64,000 nucleotides of DNA. Origin: Tilletiaria anomala UBC 951. Its lineage: Eukaryota > Basidiomycota > Exobasidiomycetes > Georgefischeriales > Tilletiariaceae. The stretch covers positions 1 through 64,000 of the forward strand of contig NW_013546971.1 in assembly GCF_000711695.1 (NCBI RefSeq), read 5' to 3'. Made by a program: the position numbers and the translations under genes. Below, in pieces: positions 1 through 12,727 of the stretch (its first letter is position 1; the number at the start of each line of letters is the position of its first letter). The notes beneath the pieces are model-generated. The model did not search any database. It was not told where the DNA came from and saw nothing but the letters and a program-made list of their open reading frames with translations.

Positions 1-1599
1 CAAACGAATATCTGTTCAGACAAATACTACAGATTTTGCGCTACAGCCAAAAGCACCGTTACCACTCACGCTGGTCGGCGTTGCCAAGCCGCTTACCTCT
101 TCGTTTCCAGCTTGTATGCACCGTACCAAGTGACAGTGTTTAAACAAAGCCATCGACCATGCTAGCAGCCTTTCGTGCTGCACGCAACCTTCAAGAATAA
201 TCGCTTGGAGCGTACGATTAGCAGATTGCACAACTGAGCCCATGGTCTGGATAACACAAATCCCCCTACCCGATTACAACATCGTGACCGAGTCCTGGCC
301 AAGACTTGAAAGTATACCCAGTGGTCCATTTGCATTTTTCACATAGCGTATCGAAGTTCGCGCACGCCTACCAGGCGACGCATTTATTCTTGCCGCATTC
401 TCAGGTGGAACAAGTGCAGTAGTTGACCTCGATGAAGGCGTCCGACTGTTTTCCAACAAGTCAAGTAGCAAACTCGCATGTCAAGCTGCTGACCACCATT
501 TGGAACACCCAACGCGAATGTGCATACCGAAACGAAGAAACAAAGGTCGGGATCGACGAATGATAAGAGGTATCCTGTGATGTTGTCACGTGTGGCTCAA
601 GTCAGTGAGCTTCCCCCGCTCACTCTCTCTGCCCACCCTACCGGCGGGTTGGAGAAGACCTACTGATGGGTGTGAAAAGCCATATGTAGAGAGCATGGTG
701 GTTATCTCGAATATCCATGCGAATTGAAAAACCAGACATCCCAACGAAACAGCCTGCTTCCCCATGGTGGGATGCTCTTCGCAATTCGTGCCTCATTTGT
801 GGAAACACGGTTTATATCGTCGTTGCGTGTGGGTAGGTATACCTGGGACAAGAGAGCGCTGTTAGCTACAGTCAGGCACTTGACAAGCTCAGACGGACGC
901 ACAGAAAGAGACAGCAACCTGGTCGTTTACGTTGCTGAGAATCACGATCTTGCAAGAACCCTGCACACGATAAGCCATTCTCACTATGTTTGTAGTTCAG
1001 CCACTTGCACTCGTAGTTCTTGCACGCCGGAACCGCACATTGCCATTTGCACGTCTTGCAAAAAGAGCACGCAGTTTGGGCATATGGTCGCCTCATGCGG
1101 ATGTGATCTGCCATGACCAATAGGGCCATCAACGAACTGTTTTGCGGACAACTCAGGCGTCTTCTGGCAAAGGCTAAGTCGTATTCGTTTAAATGGGCAC
1201 TTTCACAGCCGAGGGGGGTGAAAGTAACATTTGAGTAGAGGGATCAATGTTGGAGAGCGTTGACATGATTTGTTTGTATAGCCATGCGGCGATCACTGAT
1301 TCATACTCTTTGCAAAATTACAAGGCAACAAAATACAAAACGCACTTTGAATCTGATTATTCAACACTCATTGGTTCAATACTAATGGTCGACAGCCTCC
1401 ATTCAATTTTTTCGTCATTGTGGAGCCTCAGCAAGCTCCAAATTCTCTTAGCTAGCTAGTGAGCAATATAGCACCCGCACCACCGTGCACGGTGCAGTTT
1501 TCAATGCAAGATATCAGTGTTCGGCATTTGCGTTTGATTAACAAATTTACACCGTTGAAAAAAGAAATGGGCAATGTACAAGTCTAGGTCCGTTTGAAT
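1..1599. other. Left-edge stretch with no supported gene
   Basis: Only short ORFs (up to about 130 codons) occur here on either strand. None shows a recognisable motif, a codon pattern like the neighbouring genes or a convincing splice arrangement. I see no tRNA, long repeat or transposon signature. The last few hundred bases are probably the 3' flank of the fasciclin gene on the minus strand. Confidence 0.5.
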
Positions 1600-2782
1600 T
1601 TATGGATGAGGCAAAACGGCAGCGGCGCCGATGAGCGCAGCTGCAACTGCAGCAGCGACGCCAAAAACATGTACATGGGTGATAGCAGCCGCATTCTCAG
1701 CGCTTGCGGCGCGTGTAGCGGACGGCGCCGGTTTGCCTGTAGCGCTCTGAAATGCAGAAGCAGCTGCCTCCGGGTTGGACGAGGTATTGAAAAGCACGGT
1801 GTTGATGATGTGAATGACAGCATTGGACACGAGTATGTCGGCACGAGTGATGCGGGCAGTAGCATTTCCTGAAGTCACTTCGAGGTTATTGTTCTGAGAG
1901 CTAAACGAAAGGACGTTGCCGCTAGAAGAAACAGCAGACGCCATTGCCCCGGAGCCTTGCAGCTGGGTTGAGTATACCAGCGTGCCATTAAGCACATGGT
2001 TCGCCAAAACATTGGCTCTCTCCGACTCTGATGCGCTGACGATTTGGGCCCCTGCGGCGTCCATCGCCTCGTTGGTGGGGACAAAGATGGTCAGGCCGTC
2101 TCGGCTGGAACTGAGAGCAGCGAGCTGGCTAGTGAGATTCGTCGCTTGGAAGAAAGTGGTGGCATTGATGGCTGTCAAAGTCGAACTCAGGTTGGAAGGG
2201 ATGAATGCCACGGCATCGATAGGCTGAATCAAAACGTTCTCATATGTGGAACCATCGGTTGAGTTCGCGAATGTCGAGTTCCGGCTCGCACCCGCAACGT
2301 AAGGAATATTGCCGTCGCCATTGGCTTTGCGCAATACAATCGCTTGAGAACGTCCATCAGGCAAGCTGACATACTCCTGAAGAGTGAGAAACGTGGAAGC
2401 GATGTAATTCTTTTCTCCGTTGATGCCCGATTCGCGCACGGTTCCATTTAAAATGTGATACTGAAGTGTAGCCTCAAGTAAGCTGGCGGACGCGTCAGCG
2501 ACCACGACCAACGCCTCGTCAGTCGGTGCCAAAAGCGTTTTGTTTCCGCCGTTCTCCAGCAGCGTCACCTGAACGTTGATAGGGATAGCGTTAGTACGTT
2601 TATACGCTCGCAGGAGGTATTTTCTCGCTTACAAAGTTGGTGTTGTTCTGAGCGAGAGAAGCGAGGGTCGTCAGGTTTGCGGCATTGAGAGCAGTAACGA
2701 GGCCTTCCGTGTATGTCTGAGCGATGACAAGGCTGGAAGACACCATGAAATAGACGAGAAGTGTAAAGAGTGAAGTATCCAT
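1600..2782 (-). CDS. GPI-anchored fasciclin (FAS1) domain protein
   Basis: Two exons, 2782-2633 and 2568-1600, joined by a 64-bp intron with a good TACTAAC-type branch site, give about 372 aa. The chosen ATG (2782) starts a clean secretion signal (MDTSLFTLLVYFMVSSSLVIAQ region). An upstream in-frame start would bury that signal. Two FAS1 repeats follow. The first contains LLAPTDEAL. The second contains FVPTNEAMDAAG, a conserved NHVLNGTL block and an H2-like segment ending VIHIINTVLF. Many N-x-S/T sites suggest N-glycosylation. The C-terminus is an alanine-rich hydrophobic tail after a small-residue stretch, typical of a GPI-addition signal. FAS1 proteins act in adhesion or at the cell surface, so the protein probably sits on the plasma membrane or wall. 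The specific ligand is unknown. Confidence 0.85.
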
Positions 2783-4302
2783 GCTGACGGACGTTCTTTC
2801 CTTGGCAGACTGTGTGACGAGGAATGTTGGGTTCAGGTGAACAAAGACGGGCGCGCGACAGGCCAATGAAGTCGATCCAATGAGAGGAGTATTTAAATAC
2901 GATGAATGTTAAATGATATGACATAGCTTGCGCATCGTATCAGGGCTCCAAAAGGCGGCGGCAGTTCGGCGACTGATCATGTGTTTGTTCTGCCGATTCT
3001 GAATGCTATGCAGTTCACGGTGATTTTGTTTGCTCCAAGTCTTGGTACGATCTTGCCCTCCAGTGTGGGGTCATTCTGGACCCCTATGTAACCAAACTTC
3101 TGAGGCATCAGTATGTGAAGGGTAAATCGGGAGGCGAAACTTTGAATTCGTCCTTGCTGACCGCTGACTCTTGTCCGCACAGACCACGCAACTACAGTGC
3201 AACGCACCAGGGGACAAAAGCCATCCACCGGGGTACGAAGCGATCTCGCGGAAAAGGAAGTCATTGAGAAGGGTTTCTTGCATGAACTCATCCGCTTGCT
3301 TGGGATACTCTGCAGACGAGCAACATACCAAATGCATGCGCGAAGAACCGAATTGAACGATGACACAGAGCCGAGTGTCGCCACTTCCACAGGAAGAGCA
3401 AGGCGATTCAGACTTCAAACGACGACCCAAAGGAATCTGCAATGAGTAGGGTTGCAATGGTGGCTTCTCTCTGCACTTGGCCGATGGGATATACCGATTG
3501 GTATGGGGTCCATATTCCGCAACCCCATCGATCGAATATTCCCATTCTGAACTCTCTTTGGAACAAATATCATCTTTGTAGAAATGCCGGAGCGAATGAC
3601 AGCAAAGTGGGGGTCAACATTTGGGTTGATGTTGCTTGACCTGCTAACCTTTCTTAACCCAATCGCACTACCTTATCCCACTTTCATCAAAGGTTGATAT
3701 TGTGTCGCTATGTCCTCCGCAGATCTAAAGGATTTGCCTGTCTTCGTGGGCGCCTCGAGACTGACGTACGCAGAATTGCTCCATGGGTAGAGAGGAAACC
3801 GTGGAGGTTTGTACCCGAGGTCTGGTCGGCTGTACCTGACGCATAAAATGTCAAGGTCCCAACCATCGTCTCGGGCAAGGATGCCGTGATCAACATCACC
3901 TTAGAACAGCAGGCCATTGAAAACGCGATCGAGGCCAAGGCGATCTGCACTCTTCTAGATCTGGCTCCAGAAGACACCGTAGCTTTCGTGCAAGCGAGTA
4001 GCAATGCGCGAGGAGCGTAGGAGACCAGCCGAAAAGTGACGTTTGAATCAGACTCTTCAAACGATCGATGTCCGATGAAGGTAACAAGGGCAATTGTATC
4101 AACGTTCTCGATATCACAACTAATCATCGGGTCGAAACAGAATCAAAAGGGAGGTCATTCGATTCCTTTGAGCTGCCTGGCAAAGCGGAGCCATGTAGCT
4201 CGGTCCAGGACTTATTTGATCCGCAGGACTTGCCATCGTCGTGACTTCAGTTGTGCCAATACAGGATACTGCCAGCAGTAAGCATTTCATCGAGAAGGTC
4301 CT
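2783..4302. other. Intergenic stretch, no firm gene
   Basis: Several ORFs of 60-140 codons overlap each other on both strands and none is convincing. A short plus-strand reading from 3711 (MSSADLKDLPVFVGASR) and another around 3858-4019 look protein-like, but I could not connect them with splice sites of matching phase. They could be a decayed gene. Nothing else is recognised. Confidence 0.35.
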
Positions 4303-5528
4303 TCACATTTGCATGTCTACGTCCCCACTTCCTTGCGCCTGCGGCTGCCCTTGTGTTTGGGAACTTGTTGGCAAAAGACCTGAAGTGCTTGGATCAAGCC
4401 TTTCCAGTTCTTGGAGCCATGCTTCGTCCATTTGGTCGTCATCCGTCATGTCCCAGTCATCTTCATCGATCGCGCAGTTCTGAACGAGTTCTGAACACTT
4501 GGAGGAGTGCACATGCCTGCAAGGCTGGCCGCTGGACAGCTGTCTTTGGACAGGTGATGGTGCGGGTCCGAGTGGTGGTGAAGATGGTAGTGGCGGCGAA
4601 ATATCCCGATGCACCAATGTCGCGTATGGCCGAGGCGCGTTCATGTCATAGCCTGAATCGTGGAAGGCAACATCCTCTTCATAAAGTTCTGGATCCAGAC
4701 CTGCGGCAAAAGTCTCCCCTGAGGCAGTAAGTGCAGCCTGCCGTTCTGCTAACTCAATTCGCCAGATGGTATATGCAAGCTGTAAAGAGCGCGCTATCAG
4801 CACACGAAACAAGATCAATCAGGCACAAGCATCGCTTCACGCACCTCATTATCTCGCTCTTCTTTCTGAAATTCGTCCAAAATATCACTGCCCCCATCGC
4901 TCTCATCGCCGTCACTGTCAACCGGCACATCGCCGCCATCGCCTTCATTCAAGCGTCGAGGCCGTTCAAGTTTTCGCTGACACGCCACCAAGCCTGCTCG
5001 ACCAGAGCGACCCAAAGCATGACATACTGAGGATGGACGCCCTTTAATCGCGTCTGCAGGCCAAGCGATTCCTCTGGGCGACGAAGCACGCGCCAGGTCG
5101 AGTTGAGACTGGGGCTGGGCGCGTCGTTTTCCTTTTGCAACTGAGCTTGAGTGGAATGAATGAGACTGCATGCTCGTCAAGGAGAAGGAACCCGACCGCG
5201 GTGGTGCTTTCCATGCTGCCCACCTTTCGTGTGCGACATTTCTGGATGTAGATGGTCCCGCTCCAGAAGGAAAAAAAGCACCGGTGCCCGCTTCGCTCAG
5301 GCCAATTGTCGATGTTGTCAAAGACGCGTCCTGGCTGGCCCTTCCCAACGTTGAGGACCCTTCGCCACATGCGCTCATAGTTTCTGTGGCGTGAGAATAA
5401 TCCTTTGAAGCCAACCTGTACATATGCGCAGTATCGCGTGACGGAGGAGAACGGCTTGATGGGCCCGAAGGAATACACCCATGAAACGCGCACGACCACA
5501 GTGCGGCGATCGGGGCAACGGCGGCCAT
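4303..5528 (-). CDS. Unknown acidic protein, two exons
   Basis: Exon 1 (5528-4845) and exon 2 (4779-4303) are joined by a 65-bp intron with donor GTGCGT and an ACAG acceptor, both in phase. The reading gives about 386 aa from the longest ATG. ATGs at 5423 (MYRLASKDYS) and 5378 are alternative starts. The N-terminal half is basic and serine-rich. A strongly acidic patch lies just before the intron, followed after it by a helical stretch (LAYTIWRIELAERQAALT) and a second acidic segment with EDDWDMTDDDQMDEAW near the end. I recognise no family. The acidic patches and basic linkers would suit a nuclear protein, but that is inference. It is transcribed divergently from the Ams2/Spt21-like gene. 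Confidence 0.55.
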
Positions 5529-5996
5529 CTCTGGCTGCTGATGGACTTGACGGGAAACGCGTCAGCGAGTTTTGGGCTACAGCTTGCAGTTTCCACAACG
5601 ATCTTCGGCAGAGCACTCCACCGGCCAACGTGTGGACTGTGCGCATTTACTTCGTCGTGACAAGCATTCTGTTGCTGCCCCTCAACCAAGACATACTTCA
5701 AGACGAGATGGAAATGGGAACCAGGTGCTGCTCCTAGGGACGCGGTGTGAATAAAAAAAGTAGGGTTGGTGCTATTACTCGACGCGGCGCGTCGCGTCAT
5801 ATACGGACAGCAGTCGCGTTATTGCAGCTTGCTGGAGCTGGAATCGAATCGCTTTCATTGTTTGGATCAGGGTTTTATGGTCGACAACATCGTACTTTGC
5901 TCCCTCCTACCATCTTCATCTGCAGCGGGCCAATCATTGCGAATGAAATAGATCATAACGCCGCTCTCGGGAGCACAGGCACGTCTGAGCGACAAG

Positions 5997-8900
5997 ATGG
6001 CCCGCGATGGGAAGGCAAAAGCTCAGGCGGCGGAGCGTCAGGAGGTCGAAATGGACGGTGAGTACACCCTACGCCTAGCTCAGCTGTTTGCGAAACATCC
6101 TCGCAGAAGCGTATGAAAATGCAAGCTGACACGGGCCCTCCTCTATTGGCATTGACGCCGCTACAGTCAAAATCCACTATGCGCTCAACAATGCCTCGCA
6201 CTCCATGGCAGTACGGCTCAGCAGACGCGTCTCAATCCCCATCTATGGGCTAGCTGGATCGCGCGGATTGCCTACACGACAGGAGAAGCAGGAGCCCATC
6301 TTTGGGAAAGTGCCGCTCAAGCTATGTCTGAAAGCGATTTGCGCAGCAGAGTGAATCGTGTCGGAACTGTCTGCAATGAAGGACTGGCCTGATTATTTCA
6401 CTCTCTTCCTTCGAACAGCCCCAAGATGTATCCTTCTGACACTACCGATTATGTCGTCAAAGCACTCAAGGCGGCAGATACCATGCGTCAGCAGCAGCAG
6501 CAGCAACACGAGGCAATTTTATCTTCATCGCCGCCAGCTGCTAGTCGAAATAGCACGTCCAACCCCGCTCTGCTCTCCCCCCAATCGATCACCCGCACAG
6601 CCGGCAGCTTGCTTGCTCTCGTGCGCAGCCCTTCCAAGCCGGGCCCTGTGCGACTAAGTCGTCAAGCTGTTAGCTCGTCAGACTCTCCTGCCAGAGCAGG
6701 TGGAAAACATGTGGAGAGTGCAGGGGGCGCAAAGGGCATTTTTGATGCGTGCGGCTACCTCGGCTGTGCGCTCGAAGACCCTGATGCACGAGTTGTCGTT
6801 GGAGGGACCGCATTCAAGCCTAAGATGGTGACTGGGATGTGCAGGCAGATTACTTCATTCGATTCTGAGGACGAAGATGACAGCAACGAAGACAACAACG
6901 ACTGGCAGGAGGATGGGACTGATGACGATGACAAAGAGCATGACAGCAATTCCGAGGACGACGCGGACGAAGAGTATCAATCACCCTCAGGTGACGTGTT
7001 TGCGTCCGCTTCTGATGTGTCTGGAGATGATCTAAGTCGGTCAGCATCATCAAGTCAGAACCAACGCTTGAATTTACGGACAGGGTCACTTCAGCAGCGC
7101 CCAAAGCAGTCCATCCCACACATCCAGAAACAGGTCCAACGACAATGCAGATACGAGCGACAACAGCAATCACGTCGCTGGGTTCTAGAAGTTGTGCTGC
7201 GCATGGAGCCTGAAGAGCTGGATGGCATGCGTATGCAAGCTCGCGCAGAAGGTGTGCGTGAGCGTAGAGAGGCACAAGCTGTGCTTGAGGCCAATCGTGC
7301 GCACAAAGCGGCCAAAGCTGGCACCAAGTCGAGGAGTTCGAGCATCGGTGCTGGTAGGGGTAAGAGGTCAAGCTCGCCGATGCCGGTGGAAGCGGAAAGG
7401 GGGGAGTCAAACAGAGCGAGCAAGAGGCAGCGGCTGCTACACCGCCAGCAGACGGAGCCAACTGCCCAAGAGCAGGCTGAGGATCCGCTAATGGCGAAAT
7501 CTGGGTCACATCGTCGTCGCGTACGTGATGTAAAGCATGGCCAGCGCTCACGCAGCCTTTCCCCGTGTGAGCAAGCTCAGCAGCAACTTCCGAGGCAGCG
7601 TAGTCGATCTCCATGCGTATCGATCGATTGCGGGGACATCAAGCAGTTCGGAAGCTTTGACTTGCCTGGCAGCAGGCCTTCACCTCAAACGCATGGCGCC
7701 TACCTTAGCACGACCGCTTCCACTTTAACGTTGGGCAGCCTTGCTAGTCAGCAAGTGCAAGGGACGGAGATGGATGAGGACACCAACGAGGATGTGCAGA
7801 GCATTAGCAGCGGGCATAGTCAGGCGAGCAGCAGCGCTGGCGTAGTCAGTGCCATGCCTCCTCCGGCTGTACCCATGCCATCGCCCTTGCGTCTTTCCCA
7901 GTCCTCTTCATCGTCGCATTTGCAGCCTGCAGGCTCACAGCAGCGACGTAGAAGTGCATCCAAGTCGCCGCTCGGCATTGAATCAATACAACAACATGGC
8001 CATCCACTACAACAGCACTCACCAGAGGATCACGATGCGCACGAGGCAGCACGAAACAGCGAGGCATCGGCAAGCAAGCCGAGCCCTGGCCAACCTCCAA
8101 TGGTGCAGGTTCTCCACCTGCTCAACGCTCTTCAATCTACAGCATCGTCCCAAAATTCAGGTGGCAATGAAGAGTCGCGCCAGCAAGCTCGCACTTTGCT
8201 GCAGCAGCTTCGCCAGAGCGGCATCTTGCAGCTTTTAGGCGACGGTGGCAGCTCGAAATGTATTGCCTCGCAAACAGTCAGTACAGCCTCACCTGTGGGT
8301 GTTGCAGCGGGACCCTCACCAGCCTTGCATGCATCTGCACCTGTTGTACAGCCCTCACCAATCTATATATCGCCTCGGACACAAGCTCAATATGTCTCTC
8401 CAAAGGCACCGACGACCCAGATACCACCACCTGCAAAACCTGCTTCTGCGTCAACTTCTGATCTTGATTCAGCTTCAACCTCTGCTACTACTGCCACGCA
8501 GGCATCGCCAGCTGTGAGGGTTGCGCTCATGCCCGCCCCGGAACTTTCCGCACCCAAAGCCGTGTACCACTGTTACCACTGCGGACGCGAGGACCCGGGC
8601 ACGAATGCATTCTGGCGCAAAGTCGAGATCGCAGACGCAGATTGGTCGCGACTACCGCCTAGTCTGATCGTCAAATACCCGGCTGCCGTCAAGCCTGGCG
8701 AAACACCACCGTCTGGTATCAAAGTATTTGTCGCTTGCAAGGAATGCGGTCCGGCATACAATGCTTGGAAGGAAGAGATGAAGAAGAAGGAAGATGAAGG
8801 TGATGCTTGTCTCCCAAGAGCATCTTCGCCCGTTGCACTCGCTGCAACCGCTCCAGTTATGCCTCCGCCCCCGTCTCGAGCTCTGCTCGATCCCTCTCGC

Positions 8901-10823
8901 GCTTTCAATATTGAAGCACCTCACGTACCAGAGCCCAGAGGCGGATATGAGCCATCTCGAAAGCCCGATAGCTATGCGTATGGTGTCGATGCCACCAATG
9001 CTCGCAAGAAAGCGCACTTCTCCAATCCGCAGACATCTCCTTTCGCGAGCAGCACTAATACCCCCTTCGAATACAGCCGCAATATGACACAGTCAAGCCC
9101 CGCGCGCTCGCATCAGAAGCGTCTCAACCTGACCAACTCCAGCGATGCAACCGCGCGCAATCAACTCTTTAATGATGAAGGGATGGACTATGGCGGGGAG
9201 AACAATCTGCCGCTGAATGCCACGCCGGGTACCATCCTGGCTGGTCTTCAGACGTGGACACCTCTTCGCCGCAGTCCACGAAAGCAACCCGTCGGCACCC
9301 AAAGCAATGTCAATCCATACGCTAGCTTGACTGCTGGAGATGGTAGTCCCACCTTGTCACAGCGGGCCAAGGTCGCATCGATGCCAAAAACCTCCGATAG
9401 CTCGCCTTCATTACCAAACCAAAGCACTGGCACTCGTCAGCTCCGAATCAGCCCACGTCAACCTTCGCTAACTTCGCCCGAAGGCCAGACACCAGCTCGT
9501 CTGCAGAAAGCCCTGACCAATTGGTCTGACTCAGATGAAGAGGATGCGCATGCTGCCGAGGATGATGAACCTGATGCCTCTCCCAGCCCTGCTCGTCGCA
9601 AAGCGAGTCATATGCACTTCCAGCCATCTTCCGAAATGGCAGCGTCAAACGCTCAGCTGACGAAAGGTCCACGTCAACGCCTGGCGTCCAAGCCGGTCGG
9701 GCCATTCATGGGCCGATCACCGTCCATCGGGGCGGAGGGACTGCTGGGTCAGAGCCGGATCCACAAGGGCTTGCGGCATGTCGTATCTAGCCCTTCGAAA
9801 GGTCACGACGATCGAGATATGGACGTGAGCAAGCTCTTCTCTGCAACACAAGAAATGTCGGCATCATCCCCGATTAACCTTGATCTGTCTTGGATGAACG
9901 ACGTGCCCGCCGAGTCCACCAACCAGGCAAGCCCAAGCAAGTTCCTCGCCAGCCTTGGCATCCATTCGCAGACCAAGAGCGCACCTGTTGGGGCTAAAGC
10001 GGCGAGCACATCGAATCAAGGTAGCGCAGGCTTGCCAGCGGTGTCAGTACCGGATCAAGCTCTAGCAGCTCGTCGCCCACTGCCCGCGACAGTAGAAGAC
10101 GCGTCTTCTTCCGTCGCCAGCTCACCTCCAGACGGTGGTCCCACGCCCGAGGGTCTTTTCAACCAACTCTTTGACGAGTTTGGTCTGTTACCTGCCTCTG
10201 GTATTGGAATCCCAGGATCGAACTTTGATCCGAGCAACATCAACAACATTGAGACCTATGGGTCCTTCGACTTTGGCCAGCAGTTCACCGACTTTATGCA
10301 GCACAACACCCCGGGCTTTGCGGCTCACGTGCCACCGAAACAGCAGCAACCCGCTGTCGTTATGCAAGGCCCCAGCTTCGTTGGGGAGCAGCATCAGACG
10401 CACGTACGAGCTTCAAGCCAGCAGCCATTGCAGCAGGATGTGCAACATGCGCAGACACAGGCACCCGCGCGGACGAAATGGCCGATCGTTCCAGCAGCTG
10501 AAGGAGGCAAACCGTCTGAGCCTTGGAATGGCTCGAAGCAGACGCTCAAAGGGCAGGGGAGCTCGGTCGCAAAAGGCAAAGCTAGGAAGAGTGGATCGCG
10601 GAGCAGGCTGCAGGCTGCATTGTCGAAGCTTCCGCAAGAATTGCAGCAGCAAGCGAATAGCCTGGTCTCGGCGGGAAAGCCTTCGCAACCACAACCGCCT
10701 CCCCCACCGCCAAAGCGGCAGACGAAAAGCAACCTGCCAAATGCTGATGTCACGACACGTTTGCTTAATTTGCTGCAAGATCCTCAGATGCAGGCGGCCA
10801 TCTTGTCCTCAGCGGAGCGATAG
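5997..10823 (+). CDS. Ams2/Spt21-like GATA-type zinc-finger protein (histone-gene regulator)
   Basis: Three exons (5997-6057, 6167-6350, 6419-10823) give about 1549 aa. Both introns splice in phase, and joining them restores a conserved N-terminal block: KIHYALNNASHSMAVRL, IPIYGLAG, then GKVPLKLCLKAICAADP. This is the pattern of the Ams2/SPT21 N-terminal domain. The middle is a long disordered region with poly-Q, an acidic D/E tract and many SP sites. Around residues 800-858 lies a zinc-finger-like motif, C-x2-C (YHCYHCG) then C-x2-C (CKECG), with an NAFWRKV segment recalling the GATA T-x-LWR signature. The loop is about 51 residues, against 17-18 in a normal GATA finger. Fission-yeast Ams2 and budding-yeast Spt21 are periodic activators of histone genes. 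A nuclear role in S-phase histone transcription is inferred here. The downstream C-terminal region is unrecognised. Confidence 0.75.
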
Positions 10824-11055
10824 GTTGAATATAATATAGCGCAATGAATTTACCAAGTACTTATCCTTGAAGCAACTCATAGCTTCATCACACGTGTTGC
10901 AAGGCTCCAAGCCATTTCTTTTCTCGTTCTTTTTCTTTTGCCTAGTGGAACGCCTCAATACAAGATACGCCGGGTCGCATAGGAATGAGAATCCAACTTG
11001 AGCCAATGCTGCCAGAGGGTGAAGGGGTAGCCGAATCATAATAGCCAGATTGCAC

Positions 11056-12397
11056 TTATGCCGGACGCTCGCCACGGGGCTCGCTGTGAAGAAAGGATGC
11101 GAACATGTTAGCTTTTCGACAATCTTCCTCAGTCTTGCGAGAGTACTCATCCAAGCGCAGCGCAAGACCAAGTTGTCGTAACCCATGCCATCGATCCTTT
11201 GTCTGGCTCTGTCAGCATCTTCTCGGTACTGGCGAAGGCACATCCCGGAACGAGCACACATCAGCTAAAGTAACAAGCTATGAGGAAAGGCTGAGAGCTC
11301 ACCTCGAAGCTGACGAAAGCGAAACCTCTTCCCAGACCGGTGTCCCTGTCTCTTCCGACGTACAGGCGCGCAATCCTGCCGAATCTGCCAAAAAGATCCC
11401 GCATGTCCTCGTCCTGCACGTCTTCGCTGAGGTTAGTGACCCTGAGCGTAGGAAGCTCGTCCCGGTTCATGGAGCTGCCCATGCGTTCGCCAGTCTTTGC
11501 GCCATCTCGCAACGAGGGTGGGACATATTTGCCGCCAGTACCGCCACCGCGGGCTGCGAACGCTAGCGAAGATGCTGCGACAGCTGGGTTGCTCGGGTCG
11601 ACAAGTGCTGCGTCTGGAGTAGCCGAGCCATCGCCCTCACCATCGCCCTCGCCAGTAATAGCACCGAGAGTGTCCTTGTAGGGACATCTGGACGTGAAAT
11701 GGTCACCCTTGCAAGTTCTGCATTGGATCTTCTTTCCTGCTAGCTCCTGCTTCATTTTGTCCTCAGGAGATACCTCTGGCTCCTTGGACTTTCCAGCACC
11801 CCCAGCTGATAGCTTCAGTTGCACATTCTCTCCGATTGTGGTGGTTGCCATATGGGGGCCGGGCGGGTTGCCCTTCTCTTTGCCAAACTTAGACCATGAT
11901 TGCCGCGCGACAGAAGCCTGGTTGACCTGCGTCCGAATCAACGTGCGACGAACGCGACGCGTGACCTGCACATAAGCAGAAAGGAAATGACACACCAGAA
12001 TCAGCTTCTGCAGAGCCTCACCCATCAATGAAGGGCAGCGGGAGGGAGCCGAGGAGGGGGCACGCGCGAAACATGATACTTACCTTGATCTGCTTCCCAT
12101 CCTCGTTGGTCCGGTACTCGACGACGACCTTGATACCATTTCCCTCACCCTTCTCCTCTACAAGTTGGCTACCCTTTCCTGCAGTTGGACGCTGCTGCTG
12201 CTGCTGTTGTTGTTGCTGCTGCTGGTGGTCTTCCTCATCGGCCCAGTCGAGGCTGCGTTGCCGCGTGGCGAGGAACGGGAGGTCAGCTCGAGAAGGTGAT
12301 AACGGGCCGATTACTGCGCTGCGCGCAGCTTTTCCACAAGGAGCACTCACGCCTTTGAGAATCCTGCCGAGGGAGGTGCTGCCACCGCTGCTGACAT
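11056..12397 (-). CDS. TIF35: Translation initiation factor eIF3 subunit g
   Basis: Exons 12397-12351, 12252-12084, 11965-11303, 11228-11147 and a short terminal exon near 11083-11056. The protein starts MSAAVAAPPSAGFSKALDWADEED, runs through a poly-Q insert, then the eIF3g core (KVVVEYRTNEDGKQIKV, VTRRVRRTLIRTQVN, WSKFG). A CCHC-like knuckle follows (CRTCKGDHFTSRCP), and the C-terminal RRM has RNP2 LRVTNLSEDV and RNP1 GRGFAFVSF. eIF3g is an RNA-binding subunit of the cytoplasmic eIF3 complex that works in scanning and reinitiation. The last junction is unclear. A canonical donor GTACTC exists, but the expected ending (EPRGERPA then TAA at 11058-11056) is out of phase with it. It is divergent from mL57 and convergent with the Ams2/Spt21-like gene. 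Confidence 0.88.
12191..12225 (-). repeat. CAG/CAA microsatellite encoding poly-Q in eIF3g
   Basis: On the plus strand this is a run of CTG/TTG triplets. On the coding strand it gives about eleven glutamines just after the N-terminal LDWADEED motif. Mixed CAG and CAA codons suggest selection to keep the protein repeat while limiting slippage. Confidence 0.9.
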
Positions 12398-12727
12398 TGT
12401 GTATTGATAAGCTACCGTGCTAGCCTTCGAAAGCTCAGTCACTGCGAGAAGACCTGGCGGGACGACAATGAGGGGGAAGAAGTAGAAGTGTCGAAGAGCC
12501 CGATTTTGTCATGGTGGAATTAGAGAAGAGGAGGGTCTGGGGGGGTAGCAGATTGTCACGTGATGTGCAAAAAATCTTCTGCAAAAGCTCCTACGACCGC
12601 TTTCTCCCAGTAGCGGTCTTCCTGCCACAATCGTCGATGTCTTCTTGGGTCATCGCATCACTCTCATCGTCCGCCTCAACCTCACGCACATTCGAAGGGC
12701 TTGGCTGTTTGTCCAGCTGGCGCTAAT

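Noticed and set aside
3711-4019. Two short protein-like readings that might form a small gene
   Set aside because: The first (from 3711) and second (from about 3858) pieces cannot be joined by splice sites of matching phase, and neither shows a known motif.
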